A stretch of 64,000 nt of DNA from assembly GCA_014905825.1 (NCBI GenBank), contig JACGCN010000001.1:3100001-3164000 (forward strand), given 5' to 3'. Below the pieces are notes generated by a model. The model had not been told where the DNA came from. It ran no database searches and saw only the letters and a program-made list of their open reading frames with translations. The DNA comes from Lyophyllum atratum (Eukaryota > Basidiomycota > Agaricomycetes > Agaricales > Lyophyllaceae). Positions 1 through 11,624 of the stretch are shown here, piece after piece (position 1 is the first letter of the stretch; each line of letters starts with the position of its first letter). Position numbers and translations under genes: made by a program.

Positions 1-40
1 TCACCGCTCCGCAGACGACGAAGGGAATACTTTTTTGCAG

Positions 41-716
41 GGATCATTTCCTCCAGGTTTCCGACCCCTCGAGGCTGGTCGCGAGCGCCTTCGCACTAGA
101 ACTCACGCGCACCCACGCAACCTGATTTGGCACGGTGCGGATAGCGAGCAACTTTCGACATCTGCTCAATCCTCGAACGCGCATGCACACCAGGAATACC
201 CAAAAGGAGACAAGCCCTCTGCACGTCGAATCGAACGAGACAGGAAGGTGCTCCATTACCTCGAAGATCTTGTCAAGCTTCGACCAGGGTACGCTTTGTA
301 CATTCGATCCAGGCATGCGGTAATGCAAAATCCCGACATCCTTCCTATTTGGCGCTTCGCTACCTCATTTATGAACGAGTACAATCATACCATCAGTCCA
401 ATCTCCAGTGATCGTCCAGTAAGTGAAACGGCGGCCTTCGTCAGTCTTGAATCAGATCGTCATGTGTTTTTGGTTACAGGGCAAGCGAATCACTCAGAAA
501 TTAATCCTCGATGCGCTTGGAGTCGGAGAGACGTGGTACCGGGATGCAGCAGACGGCATCCGTCTTATAGACTTGTACGGGGCTGAACGGCCGCTTGCCG
601 CGCCTGAGGTTATCCAGGAATTGGAGACGCGTCGTGACATTCCGCGTGGCAAAGGGAAACTGCTCCGCTTCCTTCGTGAATGGGAGACAGATCACCGCAA
701 TGACAACGAAACATAA
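41..716 (+). CDS. 3' part of an unrecognised gene
   Basis: Coding sequence enters from outside the window; a pyrimidine-rich stretch ending in ag at 31-40 looks like a splice acceptor, so coding probably starts at 41. A second intron (419-479, gtaagt...ttacag) joins two exons in frame, and the reading ends at the TAA at 714-716. The visible protein is basic and helical, with a Leu/Arg-rich stretch (VLHYLEDLVKLRPGYALYIR) and a charged end (LLRFLREWETDHRNDNET). I recognise no domain. The intron placement and continuous reading support a real gene, but the 5' part is missing. It is not obviously part of the recombinase gene downstream, which is on the other strand. Confidence 0.5.
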
Positions 717-1138
717 GGTGGTACTCAACCTTGTATTCTTACTACTTAGTGTCCAATCTTTTTGTACCAGTATGCCGTAGTCCAACCATTAACCTTTGTA
801 TGTTAGGCTTGAACAATCTTCATTTATCCATAGAGTCTCTCAGTTTGATCAATTAGGAAGGTGTGCCGTGCAATATGCGATTAACAGAGCTACGAGGTGG
901 ATACAGACTAACTCGCCCTCCAAGTCTTGAAATAGATCCCCGACCAGTCGACAGTTTGCACGTTTAGGCTGTGAAACTGTTTAGCTAACGCGACATCAAA
1001 GCTCAGAGAAAACGAACCTCTACTGCGGCACTTTCACGCCTACTCAAAGGGCACAGATTCCAATGAGATTCCAATGTCACAATCAATTATTCAAAGTACT
1101 ACGGTATCATGAGTAGAAGGTATATAATTACTATGGTA
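717..1138. other. Intergenic gap
   Basis: This space lies between two gene 3' ends that face each other. I see no coding potential; its right end carries the first copy of a 26-bp tandem repeat described separately. Confidence 0.5.
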
Positions 1139-1155
1139 TTACGAGCAGAAGGTAT
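1098..1155. repeat. Two-copy imperfect tandem repeat, 32-bp period
   Basis: The 26-bp unit at 1098-1123 is repeated at 1130-1155. The copies differ at four positions, all C/T. The right copy overlaps the stop codon and last codons of the recombinase gene. Confidence 0.7.
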
Positions 1156-4136
1156 TCGCGTTCTCGAAGATCTCGCGTCTAAGCTGTCCATCTTGCTTCT
1201 GAAGGTGTTCAATGAACGCGCGAGTGGTTCGTAGATGGGGTATAGAAGGGGTAGGGATGGTGTACTTTGCGTCTAGATACTGTAGCGTCAAATCCGAATT
1301 CCAGTTCGGTCTCGCAGACAGAGTATCGATGAGATCAATGATCTTCTTACGGCGCGAGGTTTCCGTGCGTGCTGCTCCGCTACTTCGCCAGCGTGCATTC
1401 CAACCGGCATTCAGTTCACTGACCGAAAGGTGCCCATCGAGGCCGAACATGAACTCGACCCATATCTCTCTGACAGATGGGTAAGTACCTTGGCCGGCTG
1501 GTGTCCAATAGGTGTAACTAGGCAAGTACTCGTCGTCTTGATTGCGCTTCGGAGAGGTAATCCACTCGAACTTGTGCTTGGATAGGCGGTCGCGACTGAA
1601 TTTTGTTTCCAGGGTTGCGATGTATGCCTTCTGCTTTGCACGAATAGATGCGTCGTCGGATAAAAGGAATGTGTTGGGTGGGTAGGTGATTCCCATAGGA
1701 TTGATGTCCGGAGAGCTGCTGCTGGTGGGAGCCCTCGTCGGAGAGGTGACGCTTAGTTGGAGAGAAGGGTTCGGCAATGAAGGGGGTGCTTCCCGAGCAA
1801 TCGCAACAGCTGCAGTGACTTGTAAATACGGCTGTGTTCACGAGAATTGTACAGTTTGGTCATACCTTGAACTGTCTTCGCTTTTTTCTTTCCCTGCTGC
1901 CGTTCCGGTACGTTTGGGGGTGCACAGTATGTATTGGCTCGGAGGTGCTCTTGAATAACTCGGAGCTGAGCAGTTGCTTCTCGAAGCTCATCACGGGCCA
2001 GCTCTTGTTGCATATGATTGGTTGTCACCATTCCGTGAAATGATGTCGCAACGGCTTCCGGAAGGTTCTGGAGACGGAGCCGTGCTTCGTCCTGTGCATT
2101 TTGAATAACCCCATGGGCGGTACTTGCGAAGCTGCGGAATTCTGGTGTATTGAAAGGAGGGTGTCGCCAGAGCGGGCACTGAGGGTACTTGGTGTAGAGG
2201 ATGGCACCATCTTGAAGAATAATTATGCGAAGAAGCTGGATGACGTCCAAAAAGGATCGTAGTGTCGGGTCTATCGCAGCCTTTCCAATCGTGCGGATGC
2301 GGTTGTCCAAAGCGGAAAGTTCGGACTCGGCCCACGGAAATAAAGTGCTACAAAGGTCTTCTGGAGGTTCTAGATTTGTAAGGCCCCCAGTTAGTTATTG
2401 AAACATCCAATGGTAATGTGACTCACGAAGCTTGTCTCGAGGAATAAAATATGAATCCTGTCGCCTTCCATTGAATCCCGCCGCTGCGAGAATGGCCTCC
2501 ACAGGAAGAGCACGGTTATAGGCTTTGTCAAAAGCTGCCGTTCGAGTCCAGCCTCCGCCGTGTCTAGTGTCAGCATCAGAGGCGCCGTGCTCTCGAGCAT
2601 AGAGGGCGAAAAAGGAACGCCCGCCGTGCGTGACCTTCTTCGTTTCGATGTCGTTGTGAGTTTTGATACTGTTCATGCGCTTGTTGTGATCTGGAATCGA
2701 AGCTGGTCAAATCATGTAATTTGGAAAGAGACAATAGTGTTTTTACATACTCTCGTAAGTCATCTCCTCCCCTTTGGCACCTGGGAAAAGAATAGCAGTG
2801 TACCATTCACGATAGCCCTTGTCGCTAGTCGCTTTAGGATGTGCGAAATTTGGGAGAAATGATGGGACCTTGATGTTCATGATGTGGTACTGGCTAAATA
2901 GGTAGAACCCGAGGGCACCGACGGCGCAAAGTTCAGGAAGACGATGGCGAAAGACTCCTTGGTCATCAATGCGGCCAGTGGTGTTTGTTTTGCCAGCATT
3001 GGACCGGAAGATAGTAGCCTAAGCACCCATCAGAGAAACAAAGAGCTTAGTAGGTCAGAACTACGCACCGTTACCTTCACGTCGAGGCCCATGTCAATCA
3101 GCGGAAGGTGTCGGAGGCTAATGTCAGAAAGGAGAAGGCGCCGCAAATTGTCGCCGCGATATGCTGTTGCAGTCGAGATCAACAACATCGCTCGATCTCG
3201 GAGGCCGAGGTGGACTTGGTTCTTGGTCTTCCATGATGACTGAATGAGCCACATCGATCCCTTGATAAGCTCTTCTTCAGTGAATGTATCTGTGAAATAA
3301 ACTCAGAGTTAGTCTGACAGAAGTAGTATAATTTCATGGAATCATACCGGATGTTACCCCACAGGCCTTGAGTTCTTGTGATTCCTCGAGACGTTCGGCT
3401 TCGGTTGCGTGTGAGCCCTTCTCAAATGTGGTAATTCTTTCATCATCACGGAGAGGCAGCTGTGCTTCGCGATCATCCATGTACCGATGGTCACTTCCTT
3501 TGTGATGGTAGCGATAACTTTCGAGCGCGCTGATGCATTGCGCGATATGACTTGGCCCAACACGTGTATTAGGTTTATCTTTTCCTTGAGGTGTTTGCTA
3601 AAGCGATGTTGAGTCAAAGAGAAGTGGCAAATTATGACTAGGAATAGATGACTTACCTGTGGGCGCGTCGTTTCGTACTGTAGGAACGTCGCCACTTTAG
3701 TCGCTGTAATCGGATGTGCCTCGACAACCTTCCAGAGTTGGTTTTGCTGCGCTCGCATGGCCTGGTCTCGCGCCATGAATTTCTCGTAATTCTTGAGGTG
3801 GCGCTGGTATAGATCAGTGGTCGCTTTGTCCTTGATCATTGTCGCCCGTACGGCAAGCCGATTCTCGTGCGTCTCGGCATGCATGGCCTCCAGCGAGTTG
3901 TTAATCGATGCGAGGTCAGTAGCAGGAATTGTGGAGACGTTTGGCCGCATTGTTTCTTGGTCCGTGTCATTGAAAAAGTACAGATTTTCGCTACAAGAAA
4001 TAAGCGGTCCGAGTCCAGGTGTCAAAACAGCTGCAAGGGGGGCGGAGGTGCGCTGTCTCTTTGAGCTGAGGGGAGAGGGGGGATGTCCTGAGAGTGTATC
4101 ATGTCGGCGCTTTGCTGGTGAGCGCGGAGAGACCAT
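1139..4136 (-). CDS. Crypton-type tyrosine recombinase (NDC10_II + GCR1_C)
   Basis: Encodes about 850 residues over seven or so exons (first exon 3657-4136, second 3348-3597, third 3075-3289, fourth 2751-3018, last from about 1818 to the stop). A Ser/Pro-rich N-terminus leads into a core-binding segment (VGPSHIAQCISALESYRYHH), then a tyrosine-recombinase core like Ndc10 domain II. Catalytic-type residues are present: Arg in AYRGDNLRR (about 3150), HGGR as H-x-x-R (about 2626), HGGGW, and Tyr in FDKAYNRA (about 2520), followed by AGFNGRRQDSYFIPRDKL. The C-terminus (SVREIWVEFMFGLDG, then NARWRSSG) resembles the GCR1_C DNA-binding domain. This domain pair is known from fungal Crypton DNA transposons and from proteins domesticated from them. 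The frame is intact once short introns are removed. Whether it is mobile or domesticated cannot be told here; no flanking terminal repeats were identified. Confidence 0.85.
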
Positions 4137-4825
4137 GTTAGGACGGTGATAGAGCCGTGAAACTGCTTGAATTCACAATTATAAGTGGTGAGATGTGAGC
4201 CCTATTAGCCATTGTTGGGAATGCCACTAAGTGCAATAAGAGGGCGGATAATGACATGCTGGCCACTATGTAGTGGAAATACCTCTGGCCCGGCCGAAAT
4301 CGGGCACACAGTCGAGATCGAGAAATTCGAGCAACTCACACTCAACGGATGGTCTGAAAAGATATTGCCATTTCTAGAACAGAACATAGGACTTTCGAGG
4401 AGAACAGGCAGATTTTTGAGGTGTCTATCAAGTAATGGAGAGCAGACGCGTCGAGTATGACTATGAGTACGAAAACGGCAGGCACGTCCGACTTGAACAA
4501 TATGATGCACTGCTGAGATTGGCCATAAGTATCACGGTTATCTAATCTATTATCTCATGATCCCGTAGCCACTACCCATATAGGGCCAGTTCGCTCGGGT
4601 ACGTATATTCCAACTGGTAACGCTACCTGGCGTCACCTTGCGGTCACCGGCAACGTTACCTGCGCAAATCGCAGTTCATTATATACTCTATGTATGAGTG
4701 TGTGTGTGTGTGTGTGTAGCTTGGACGTGCTGTGAATTGACAACCAAGACGAATATGGGACTGGAAACTGATGCTGATGCGGCCGTCTAGCAAGGGGCTG
4801 ACAATCTAAGATGAGGTTGACAATT
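4137..4825. other. Intergenic gap upstream of the recombinase gene
   Basis: No credible gene. It holds a (GT)10 microsatellite and an inverted repeat, ggtaacg at 4616-4622 against cgttacc at 4654-4660, with a 31-bp loop. It contains the presumed promoter of the recombinase gene and the 3' flank of the CCCH gene. Confidence 0.5.
4698..4717. repeat. (GT)10 microsatellite
   Basis: Ten uninterrupted GT units between the recombinase and CCCH genes. Confidence 0.95.
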
Positions 4826-6978
4826 TTAGGCCGAAAGAGTGATTTCCTTCGGCATTTCAGGTGCTGCGACCGTGGCAAACGAAACGGGAAGCTTCGCCAC
4901 CAACTGCTCGTGGGATGTTGTTGAGGCAGTTTCGGAAGTGACTCCGTCGGATTCAGCCTTGCATGCTCTCGATCAACATGGGCATGAGCAGAAAGGAGAC
5001 ATCTTTCATTACCTTAGGGGCTGCCGGTTTGACAGGGTCCGGGGTCGTACCGCGAGTGCTTGACTCTTTTGAACCGTCCTTTCGGAACGGCGGGGGAGCT
5101 CGGAGGACCTGAGCGGCCGTCGAGCCAGCATGACCGTTGCCGTTAGGCAGCATCCCGTTTAAGCCTGGGCTACGTGTCGGCGGCGTAATGGATCCTGCGA
5201 GAACGGGAAATTCATCTGCATTAGGGACGCGTTGCTTGGTGGGGAAGGGTCGTTTGTCGGGGCGGGCACCATTCGGCGAATACCCGTTTTTGCCTCCCTG
5301 GTGAAAGCGCGGGCGTCCTGGATCTGTCGACTGCGAGCGACTGGACCCTTCAACACCATTTTGTTGGGCGGGAGTATCCTGGATTTTCAAAGTTTAAGAA
5401 AGAGGATATGCACTATAGGAGGTTATACATACATCCCGTGTGCTCAGATTCGCGAGGTTTTCGTTGATGGCCGCAATTCCATTGCCATTCGGATGGCGTG
5501 GCCTGGCACCACCTCGTCCAGAGAAGTACGGGATAGGATGGTTACCATTGCCATCCGGTAGTACGTGAGGATAGCGGCAGTCATCACTGTTCTCAAAAAA
5601 TCAGAGAGCGCAGCAAGGGAGCCTTGAGTTGACATACCCGTTTCTGCATCGTCCGGTCGGGAAGAACAAACAAGGGGGTTTGCGTCCATTGAATGAACCT
5701 CTACGTGCACCACGACGATGGTGACCGGCTCCGTCGCGCGGCATCAGGTGGTGATTGTTGGGGCCAGGGGCATCCTGGGAGATGGGTGACTTGGCACCAC
5801 CGTTCAATTCTTGGGGGACCATGCTTGGCTTGCCGGGTTGAGTTACAGGATATGGAGTCGTGCCGTCGTGTTGTACATGATGAGGAGGGGCAGAGGGAGG
5901 TGCTGTATTATACATATTAGATGGGGAGTGAGGGGGTAGAGTAGTTTGTTGCTGAAGGGGCGGGAGGGGAGTCATCATCATCGGAACGGGCGCCTGACCC
6001 GGGTGTGAGTATGCACCAGGGGACAGCGAACCATAGGGCACAGGAGGGATGCCATTCGGGCTAAACGGCGGTTGCCCAGGTAGAACAACCTCTGAGGGGG
6101 AACGTCCATGCCCTAGATGGGGTCCAGACGGAGGAGACAATGGTGTCATGGGATGCATACCATTAGGTTGGAAAGAGGGTGGAGGGTAATAGTTTTGGGG
6201 ATAGGGCTGGACGTTCATGGGATCATAGGGAGCCCCGTATTGGGCAGGGGGAGGAAGCGATCCTGGGTAGTACTGCTGGGGGTGGGCGAAAAGGCACGAT
6301 GGACCATAACGACATGCTGGGAAGTATCTGCAAGGGATAAATCTTGCTATATCGGGAGGAGGGAGATTCCCTACGCCGCCTGGCGCAACATTTTCTCTCG
6401 CAATCTGTGGTGCAGATTGGGGATAATAGACACCGTCTTCGGGAGGAGGCGGGGCGGAGTTGATGCTGGGATAATGGGTGTGCGCAGCTGGTGGCGGAGG
6501 TCCGTATTGATAGCGTTTGGCTGGGTCTTCGTTAGCCTCATGAGGGTAGAACGGCCGCTCAGAAGGGAGGCCGCTCGATGCTCCATTGAGCGCAGAGCTA
6601 AGCAACTCTAGGATAGGTGCGTCCGATGTGTACCGTTCCGGTGGTCCTTGGCTGGAGCTATTTGTAGGGTCAGCGCCTGGAATGCGCATTAAGTTCACAG
6701 ATCGCATAGAAAGACAGTGAGCATACCCTTTTCCAGGAGGGCTCTTACGACGTCGACGTGGCCATTCCTGACTGCTTCGATGAGGGGAGTAACACCAGTG
6801 TGATCTGACGTAGGGAAGCAACAAAATGGTTCATTGGGCGGTTCGGTTGAGCGCAACATGAAGGCAGAGATTCGGGCGTACCTTTGACTTCGATGTCAAC
6901 AGTAGTAGCGTCCTTCAAAAGGTCGTGGACAACTTGGAGGTCTCCCGCAGAACAAGCCTTCCAGAGAGCAGAAACCAT
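4826..6978 (-). CDS. Ankyrin-repeat protein with two CCCH zinc fingers
   Basis: The first exons (from ATG at 6978) encode about two ankyrin units (LWKACSAGDLQVVHDLL; HTGVTPLIEAVRNGHVDVV). A long Pro/Tyr/Gly-rich linker carries a first zinc finger, C-x5-C-x5-C-x3-H (CRYFPACRYGPSCLFAH), and a second is split by an intron, C-x7-C-x5-C-x3-H (CLFFPTGRCRNG then DDCRYPH). The last exon (4826-4957) follows an intron at 4958-5012 and ends LPVSFATVAAPEMPKEITLSA. CCCH fingers of this spacing usually bind single-stranded RNA, so a role in mRNA turnover or translation is likely, with the ankyrin units as a protein-binding module. The low-complexity middle suggests an extended or condensate-forming protein. 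The architecture is clear; the exact orthologue is not. Confidence 0.85.
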
Positions 6979-7265
6979 TTGGGCTTAGCTGGGAGAATGG
7001 GAGCGGGATTTAGGGAAAAGTACAAGACAGACTGGCAAAAGAAAACACGAAAATCTGGGCAACACGACGAGAGGGATTGACTGTGACCGGAACCACCGGA
7101 AAAAGTCGAGCAAAAAAAATTAGCGTGGGCAGATTCAAGATCGATCTTGCTGGTCAGCGATCTTACGTGGCACGTTCTCTCCGAAATACCGACATCCTGA
7201 TTCAGCCGCTTGCTCAACATCTATTCACCGCGTTCACATCACTTGTCAATACATTGTCTATCTAG

Positions 7266-8889
7266 TCACAACTCCAACCCCAACTTTCTCAACAACTGAC
7301 GCGCTGGGCCACCCACCGTGGGCGGTAGTTCCAGCTCTTTCGATGGGGGCAGTTCCATCAGTTCTCGTACTGCGGCTCGGGTGTCCTTCCCTGGATTTGA
7401 TTTGACCAGCAGTCAGGATCATTCAAATGATTACCATCGGGCTTACACACCATTGTATAGCACATCGTATACCTGAAAAACCCGCCGATCAGTTGGATGG
7501 CCATTCAGTTTGGGGGAAACTTACACTGTTTGCGATGGGCGCATTGACACCCAACTCGTCAATGATGGTTTTGACACCTTTCGTGGTTGAAACACCTTCT
7601 GCAACACTGCCCAACGTGTTCATGATCGTGTCCAACGATTCACCCTTGCCTAGTCGATACCCAACTGTATAATTACGACTGTTCGAAGAGCTACACGTCA
7701 AAAACAGATCTCCAACACCGGCGAGACCTAGAAAGGTCAACGGTGATGCACCGTATGCTGTTCCTATACATGTCATTTCAGACAACCCCCGAGTGATAAT
7801 CACTGTTTCCGGAGTTCTTAGCCAACATCAAGAGCTGAGTACATATATTCACTCACTGGCTCTCGTGTTATTTTGGAACCCTAGCCCGTCCGACATGCCC
7901 GACGCAATTGCGTAAACGTTCTTCAATGCTCCTGATAATTCGATACCAATGGGATCTGCACCAGTATAACTTGGTACATCATCAGTGGACGTGCACAGTT
8001 GTGCTTCAGATGAAGGAAAGCACCCACCAACGAAAATGAGGTTGGTGGAAAAGAGCCGACGCTTTATTGGCCTCTGATTCCGTGAAAGAAGCCACAGACA
8101 CAGATGTCGGTTGTCGCTCGACAACTGTGTGAAAAGGTCAGCCATGACGCGCTTTTTTCTTCAGGGGTCGTGTCCTACTTTCTTTCGCGAACGAAGGCCC
8201 CGACTGGAGTGAATTTCCACCTCAGACGGCGTCATACAACGACGAAAAAAGGCGTACTATAAACGTCGCTGCTTTGGCAATATCGGGACCACACGTATCG
8301 GCGATGATCTCCAATGTCAAAGCATGAGTCCCTATTTCGATACCCTTGTTCACGAAAATCAGCAGCGGCATCTTCATGGCATTGAGTTGAGGATGCAAAA
8401 TGGTCAGATTCTCTCTTGATGCGACGGTTTATCGTGAGATCGCGTTCTTGACGAGGAATATAGCAGTCACCTTAGGAACTGTGTCGGGATTGCGAACAAA
8501 AGAACGTCCATCGTGTCCATAAGATCCTTGCTAGGCAGTTCCGGTCCGACAGCAGTGATGTTCGCGGGGAACTGGTGCTCTCGAAGGTAGGTCGGATTGC
8601 GGTGATGCTCGTTGAAGTACGTCACAATGGACTCGTCGCGCGCCCACATATAAACATCGTGTTGCGAATCGCCAAGATGTGAGGCTAAGCAGGATCCGAA
8701 ATTTCCAGAGCCAAAAACTAGGACTCGGGAGCTTTGGAAGGGACTATTTCTGGGAGAGGACATGAAGCGTTTGGAGGAAGATATAAAGTTGGGAACACGG
8801 TGGGGTAAGCGGGGCAGACGAAGGGAAGAGCGAGTGTAAAATGAGAGTGGGTGTATGAGCATGCAGGCACGACGCAAGAAGCAGTTCAA
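7266..8889 (-). CDS. GPD1: NAD-dependent glycerol-3-phosphate dehydrogenase
   Basis: Reduces dihydroxyacetone phosphate to glycerol-3-phosphate with NADH, feeding glycerol and lipid synthesis and redox balance. The Rossmann motif GSGNFGS follows the N-terminus; family signatures include [17 protein letters not shown], the substrate-domain stretch [34 protein letters not shown] and YRLGKGE. The gene is split by about eight short introns, including a 25-nt exon for SGPSFAKE, and ends [18 protein letters not shown] at 7266. The first ATG (8889) adds about 40 residues rich in Arg, Leu and Ser ([14 protein letters not shown]) before an internal Met at [10 protein letters not shown], which could be a mitochondrial or peroxisomal presequence or an unused start. 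It shares a 160-bp upstream region with SED5. Confidence 0.92.
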
Positions 8890-9049
8890 TTTACGTCCAT
8901 AACTTTTATATGGCTTCTCAATAACGCCTCAGGGTCCAGGCACGACAATCGCGTAGGGTCACGTGCGCCACGTTACAGGAAAGTTGCAGTGCAGGAGCTC
9001 CTCTTGAGTGCAGCCCCGTCCCTCACCACAATACCCCGTCTCCCACGTA

Positions 9050-10376
9050 ATGCCCATCCAGGATCGCACAAACGAGTTCAGGGCATGCGTAGACTCGATC
9101 CGCAGCCGCTCCTCCATACCTGCTCGTGGCTCCGAGGCGAAACAACGACTACTCCAGTCCAATGGCAAGCCCAGCAGTAGCAAGAGCGAGTTTTCGCGTA
9201 TGGCCTCTGCTATCGGCAAAGATATCAGCGGCACTTCAGTCAAGCTCAACAAACTTGCACAACGTAAGCATACCGATCGCTGTCTCGGCCTTCATTCTTA
9301 CAGGTGTGAACAGTGGCGAAACGCAAGACCCTGTTTGACGACCGGCCTGTGGAGATTAGCGTATGGTCCTACTATCCTCTAAATAACCTCTGTTCTGACT
9401 TCTGTTCAGGAATTGACTTTCATTATCAAGCAAGATATTGCAGGTATAAATAAGCAGATTGCTGCCCTGCAAGCCCATCGCAAGCAACAGAATGCTCAGG
9501 GTGCTACGAAGACCGTTGAGGGGAAACAGATCGACGAGCATAACAACAACATTGTGATGATGTTGCAAGGGAAGCTGGCTACCACTAGCATGACTTTCAA
9601 GGATGTCCTAGAAGTGCGGACACAGGTGTGCATCCAAATTTGCCGTATAGTGGATCACTCTTCAATTTAGGCAATCAGAACATGAAAGAATCGAAGGACC
9701 GGACTGAGCAGTTCATGTATTCGACCGCTTCCGCTGCAAACCAAGCTCCTTCAAGTCTGTTCCACTGCCCACGTTCGCTGTGACTTATTGACGGCATGTC
9801 TAGATTCTCTTCTGTTCAACCCGTCGCGTAATGATCCCATGGGCGACGGTAGTCTGAGTCGGTTCGATTCGAAAGGTAAAGGTCGGGCCCCACAAGACGG
9901 TGATCTCTTGGCTCTGGACCTCACTTCGGCGGAGGAGGGCGAGGGAGCACAAGGCGCATACCAGCAAATGCAGATGATCGAACAACAAGTATGTATCCTC
10001 ACCATTTCTCCCTGCTCAAGAACAACAAAGCTTATATGACCAGGACTCATACATTCAATCCCGTTCCACCGCAATTGAATCGATAGAATCCACCATAGCT
10101 GAACTTGGCCAGATATTCACGCAACTTGCTAACATGGTGGCGGAACAACGGGAAACAGTACAGCGCATCGATGCTGATACCTTGGACATCCAATCAAACG
10201 TACTTGACGCGCAGCGGGAACTGGTGAAATTCTGGGGAAGTATGGTGAACAGCCGTTGGCTAATGCTGAAAGTGTTTGGAGTTCTTATCATCTTCGTAAG
10301 TGTATCTACCTTCTGCTCCGAATCCTTACTTCATGCCGTTCTCCAGTTTTTGGTTTTTATATTGGTTTCGAAATAG
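9050..10376 (+). CDS. SED5: Golgi t-SNARE syntaxin 5 (Sed5)
   Basis: Membrane fusion protein of the early Golgi. The N-terminus has the syntaxin-5 type opening (IQDRTNEFRACVDSI), then the Habc region (LAKRKTLFDDRPVEIS, ELTFIIKQDIAGINKQIAAL). The SNARE motif lies near 10040-10230 (TVQRIDADTLDIQSNV, with Q of DIQSN near the central layer), followed directly by a C-terminal membrane anchor (SRWLMLKVFGVLIIF) ending in a very short lumenal tail, FLVFILVSK. About six short introns; the last one interrupts the membrane anchor. The start was chosen at the ATG at 9050, which gives the conserved N-terminal segment. Confidence 0.93.
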
Positions 10377-10485
10377 TGGCGGGCCCACCTTCTAATATTT
10401 GGCGGACACTCGGTTTTCCTTACATTCTTTACATGGCGCATGACCGACGCGATAATCGCAATATAATCTATGATACCAAACTAGA

Positions 10486-11624
10486 CTAACCGACGGGTAT
10501 TGCGTTGACGCCTGTTCCCCATGTCTTCCCACTTGGTCGTGACTTGGAGCGTTTGGCGTGCTTCTGGCCACCCCGATGCGTTTCCCCATCATCCGTATCT
10601 CCAACAGTCCATGTCCTATGAGTAGTAGGTGCCTGGTCAATACCAGACGTTGCTGAATATCGTTGGGGCCTGTCTGGTAGGGTTGGCACGGTAGTACCAT
10701 CTGCAGCTGCGGCTTTCTCGATGCGTTCTTGCTACATGATGTCGTCAGCGATAAGTTCCAACATGGAGATGTAGGATAGCATACTCTCTGTCCAAGCAAC
10801 TGCTTGTTCCTCTCCTTGACTTTCTCTAGTCGGTTGTCGCTCTTTCCGCCGCCGCCTGCTGTAAGCTCAACGTTGATCATTCGACCTTCAAGATCTGATT
10901 GGTGCAGCTTGAGTGCCTGCTGTAGGGCGTTCCGATGGGAGAATTCCAGAAACGCGCAACCCTTTGATTTAGGCGTGGATTTTCCGGCAGTGGGCTTTGG
11001 CGTAAGAAGGCGAATTGTGGGAGGTGGGTCTGCGGATGTAACGAGATGAATGCCATGACCATACAGGCTATTCTCGAACTCACCACAAGCTGAAAAGTGC
11101 TTCTTTATGGCTTCCAGGGATGTCGTATATTTAAGGTTGCCTTTGAAAGCCGTCAGATAGATCCACGGGATCGAATAGCATGGAGTCATACCGACGAATA
11201 GAATGAATCGCTGCTTTCCTTCAGATTTCGGTATGGGGCCTACCTTCTTCTGCTCACTAGATGCCCCAGCATCGTCCATAGGCTTTTTCCGTTTTGTGGG
11301 CTGCTTGCCTTCCACAGACTCCACCTCTGCGTCCGCATCCCGCTTCCTCTTTTTCTGTGCGGTAACTTCCTTCTCCGCCTTCCGTTTACCCTTGACCGGA
11401 TCGCTGCTACCAGAGACCTGTGTGGCTGGTTTCGACTCCTTGCCCCCCACCATCTTCTCCATTTCCACTGGAGCACCCTCGACATCAAGCGTATCCTGAT
11501 CCTCCAAGACAGGGACATCATTATCCTCCAAGTGTTCATCTTTGCTGCGTCCTTTGCCTGTTTTGCGTTCTCGGAATGCAATCCCTTTCTTCTGCTTCTT
11601 GGTGAGTTTCGCGGGGGCACTCAT
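10486..11624 (-). CDS. NOP6: Nop6-like nucleolar RRM protein
   Basis: Probable 40S ribosome-biogenesis factor. The N-terminal half is a Lys/Glu-rich low-complexity region with nuclear localisation-type runs (QKKRKRDADAEVE). One RRM follows, with RNP2 as FILFVGNLKYTTS (interrupted by an intron) and RNP1 as KGCAFLEFSH, with the helix LEAIKKHFSACGEFENSL. The tail is basic and Gly/Ser-rich (HAKRSKSRPSGKTWGTGV). Start is the ATG at 11624 (MSAPAKLTKKQKKG); a second intron lies just after LLGQR. It converges with SED5, with 109 bp between stops. Family resemblance is good but rests on one RRM plus composition. Confidence 0.78.

Noticed and set aside
3793..4149. Open frame of 118 codons on the plus strand opposite the first recombinase exon
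   Set aside because: The minus strand carries a recognised domain in the same bases; the plus reading has no motif and no intron support.
5693..6611. Long plus-strand open frames opposite the CCCH gene
   Set aside because: They mirror the Pro-rich low-complexity linker of the minus-strand gene and contain no recognisable domain.
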